DNA from: Gluconobacter cerinus
GTDB lineage: Bacteria > Pseudomonadota > Alphaproteobacteria > Acetobacterales > Acetobacteraceae
Reading direction: 5' to 3'
Assembly (NCBI RefSeq): GCF_002723935.1
Contig: NZ_BEWM01000001.1
Coordinates: 558,001 to 622,000 of the forward strand
DNA: 64,000 bases
How positions within the stretch are numbered: the first letter of the stretch is position 1; each line of letters begins with the position of its first letter. Both the position numbers and the translations under genes were made by a program. Below the pieces are notes generated by a model. That model did not search any database and was not told the DNA's origin. It worked only from the letters and a program-made list of their open reading frames with translations. Shown here piece after piece: positions 63,847 to 64,000 of the stretch.

Positions 63847-64000
63847 CACCTTCAAACCAGTGGGCACGGGCTGCCATGATGACTTCGTTCGCGGCATCTT
63901 CATCCATGGCGTCTGCGCCAAGAATGTCCACGAGTTCATCACCTGCCAGATCCGCCAGATCGTCGAGCGTTTTCACACCCTTCTCACCAAGCGTCACCAG
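63797..64000 (-). CDS. nusA: Transcription factor NusA, C-terminal end
   Basis: Only the last 67 residues are in the window, entering at 64000 and ending at 63797. The visible part is the second helix-hairpin-helix of the C-terminal acidic repeat (LVTLGEKGVKTLDDLADLAG then ELVDILGADAMDEDAANEVI), followed by an acidic tail (EGDESAEAEKKDGESTDV). NusA modulates RNA polymerase pausing, termination and antitermination. It heads the ylxR-infB-rbfA-truB-rpsO-pnp cluster. The N-terminal and S1/KH domains lie outside. Confidence 0.9.
   Translation of the reverse strand: MVTLGEKGVKTLDDLADLAGDELVDILGADAMDEDAANEVIMAARAHWFEGDESAEAEKKDGESTDV

Overview
The window reads as a chromosomal segment of an alphaproteobacterium, most likely an acetic acid bacterium (Acetobacteraceae, Gluconobacter-like). 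This rests on a glycine-pathway 5-aminolevulinate synthase (hemA), a B. subtilis-type purF next to cvpA, a GC-rich coding composition with dense gene packing, and a secreted-type AIDA-repeat/Hint protein of a kind common in Acetobacteraceae. The genus is inferred from general resemblance, not from a search. I see no phage, transposon, CRISPR array, tRNA or rRNA gene.

Layout. 1-4.1 kb, minus strand: purF (cut by the window edge), cvpA, a small unknown gene, and thiC behind a TPP riboswitch. 4.1-9.6 kb: DUF1543 and AIG2-like genes, hemA coupled to a LysR regulator, a divergent pirin, a YidB-like protein and a degenerate EAL protein. 9.6-14.3 kb: an MFS carrier, an FAD protein, a UPF0114 membrane protein, a ribbon-helix-helix protein and a frameshifted DJ-1/PfpI gene. 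14.4-22.8 kb: a three-gene ABC exporter, a CSD-like/DUF805 protein, two CDF metal exporters, sdaA and a ClC channel. 23.1-25.2 kb: the AIDA-Hint protein. 25.2-34.1 kb: acid phosphatase lipoprotein, SelW-like protein, DinB-like protein, Rieske oxygenase, WD40 + COG0523 GTPase pair, O-antigen ligase-like protein, aldo/keto reductase and a glycosyltransferase. 34.2-41.4 kb: mtnA, DUF2272 lipoprotein, rhodanese, cysK, a two-component system and an AroE-like dehydrogenase. 41.4-43.7 kb: a YtrA-type GntR/ABC operon with its likely operator. 43.8-52.8 kb: a tiny lipoprotein in an AT-rich patch, rsmB, YggS-like protein, kup, hemW, an exported nucleoside hydrolase, DUF1489, a periplasmic VOC protein and a Gly-rich lipoprotein. 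52.8-56.2 kb: FUSC transporter and a nitronate monooxygenase-like flavoprotein. 56.2-64 kb, minus strand: the conserved nusA-ylxR-infB-rbfA-truB-rpsO-pnp translation and RNA-turnover cluster, with nusA cut by the window edge.

How genes work together. Several pairs overlap by four bases (ATGA or GTGA), which suggests translational coupling: LysR/hemA, UPF0114/FAD protein, the ABC trio, COG0523/WD40, GntR/ABC, VOC/Gly-rich lipoprotein and ylxR/infB. Most of the window is housekeeping. I do not see a clear undescribed multi-gene system. The most unusual single items are the AIDA-Hint protein, the catalytically dead EAL protein, the CSD-like/DUF805 fusion, the Pro/Gly-rich sensor kinase, and the AroE-like enzyme that lacks the usual substrate serines.
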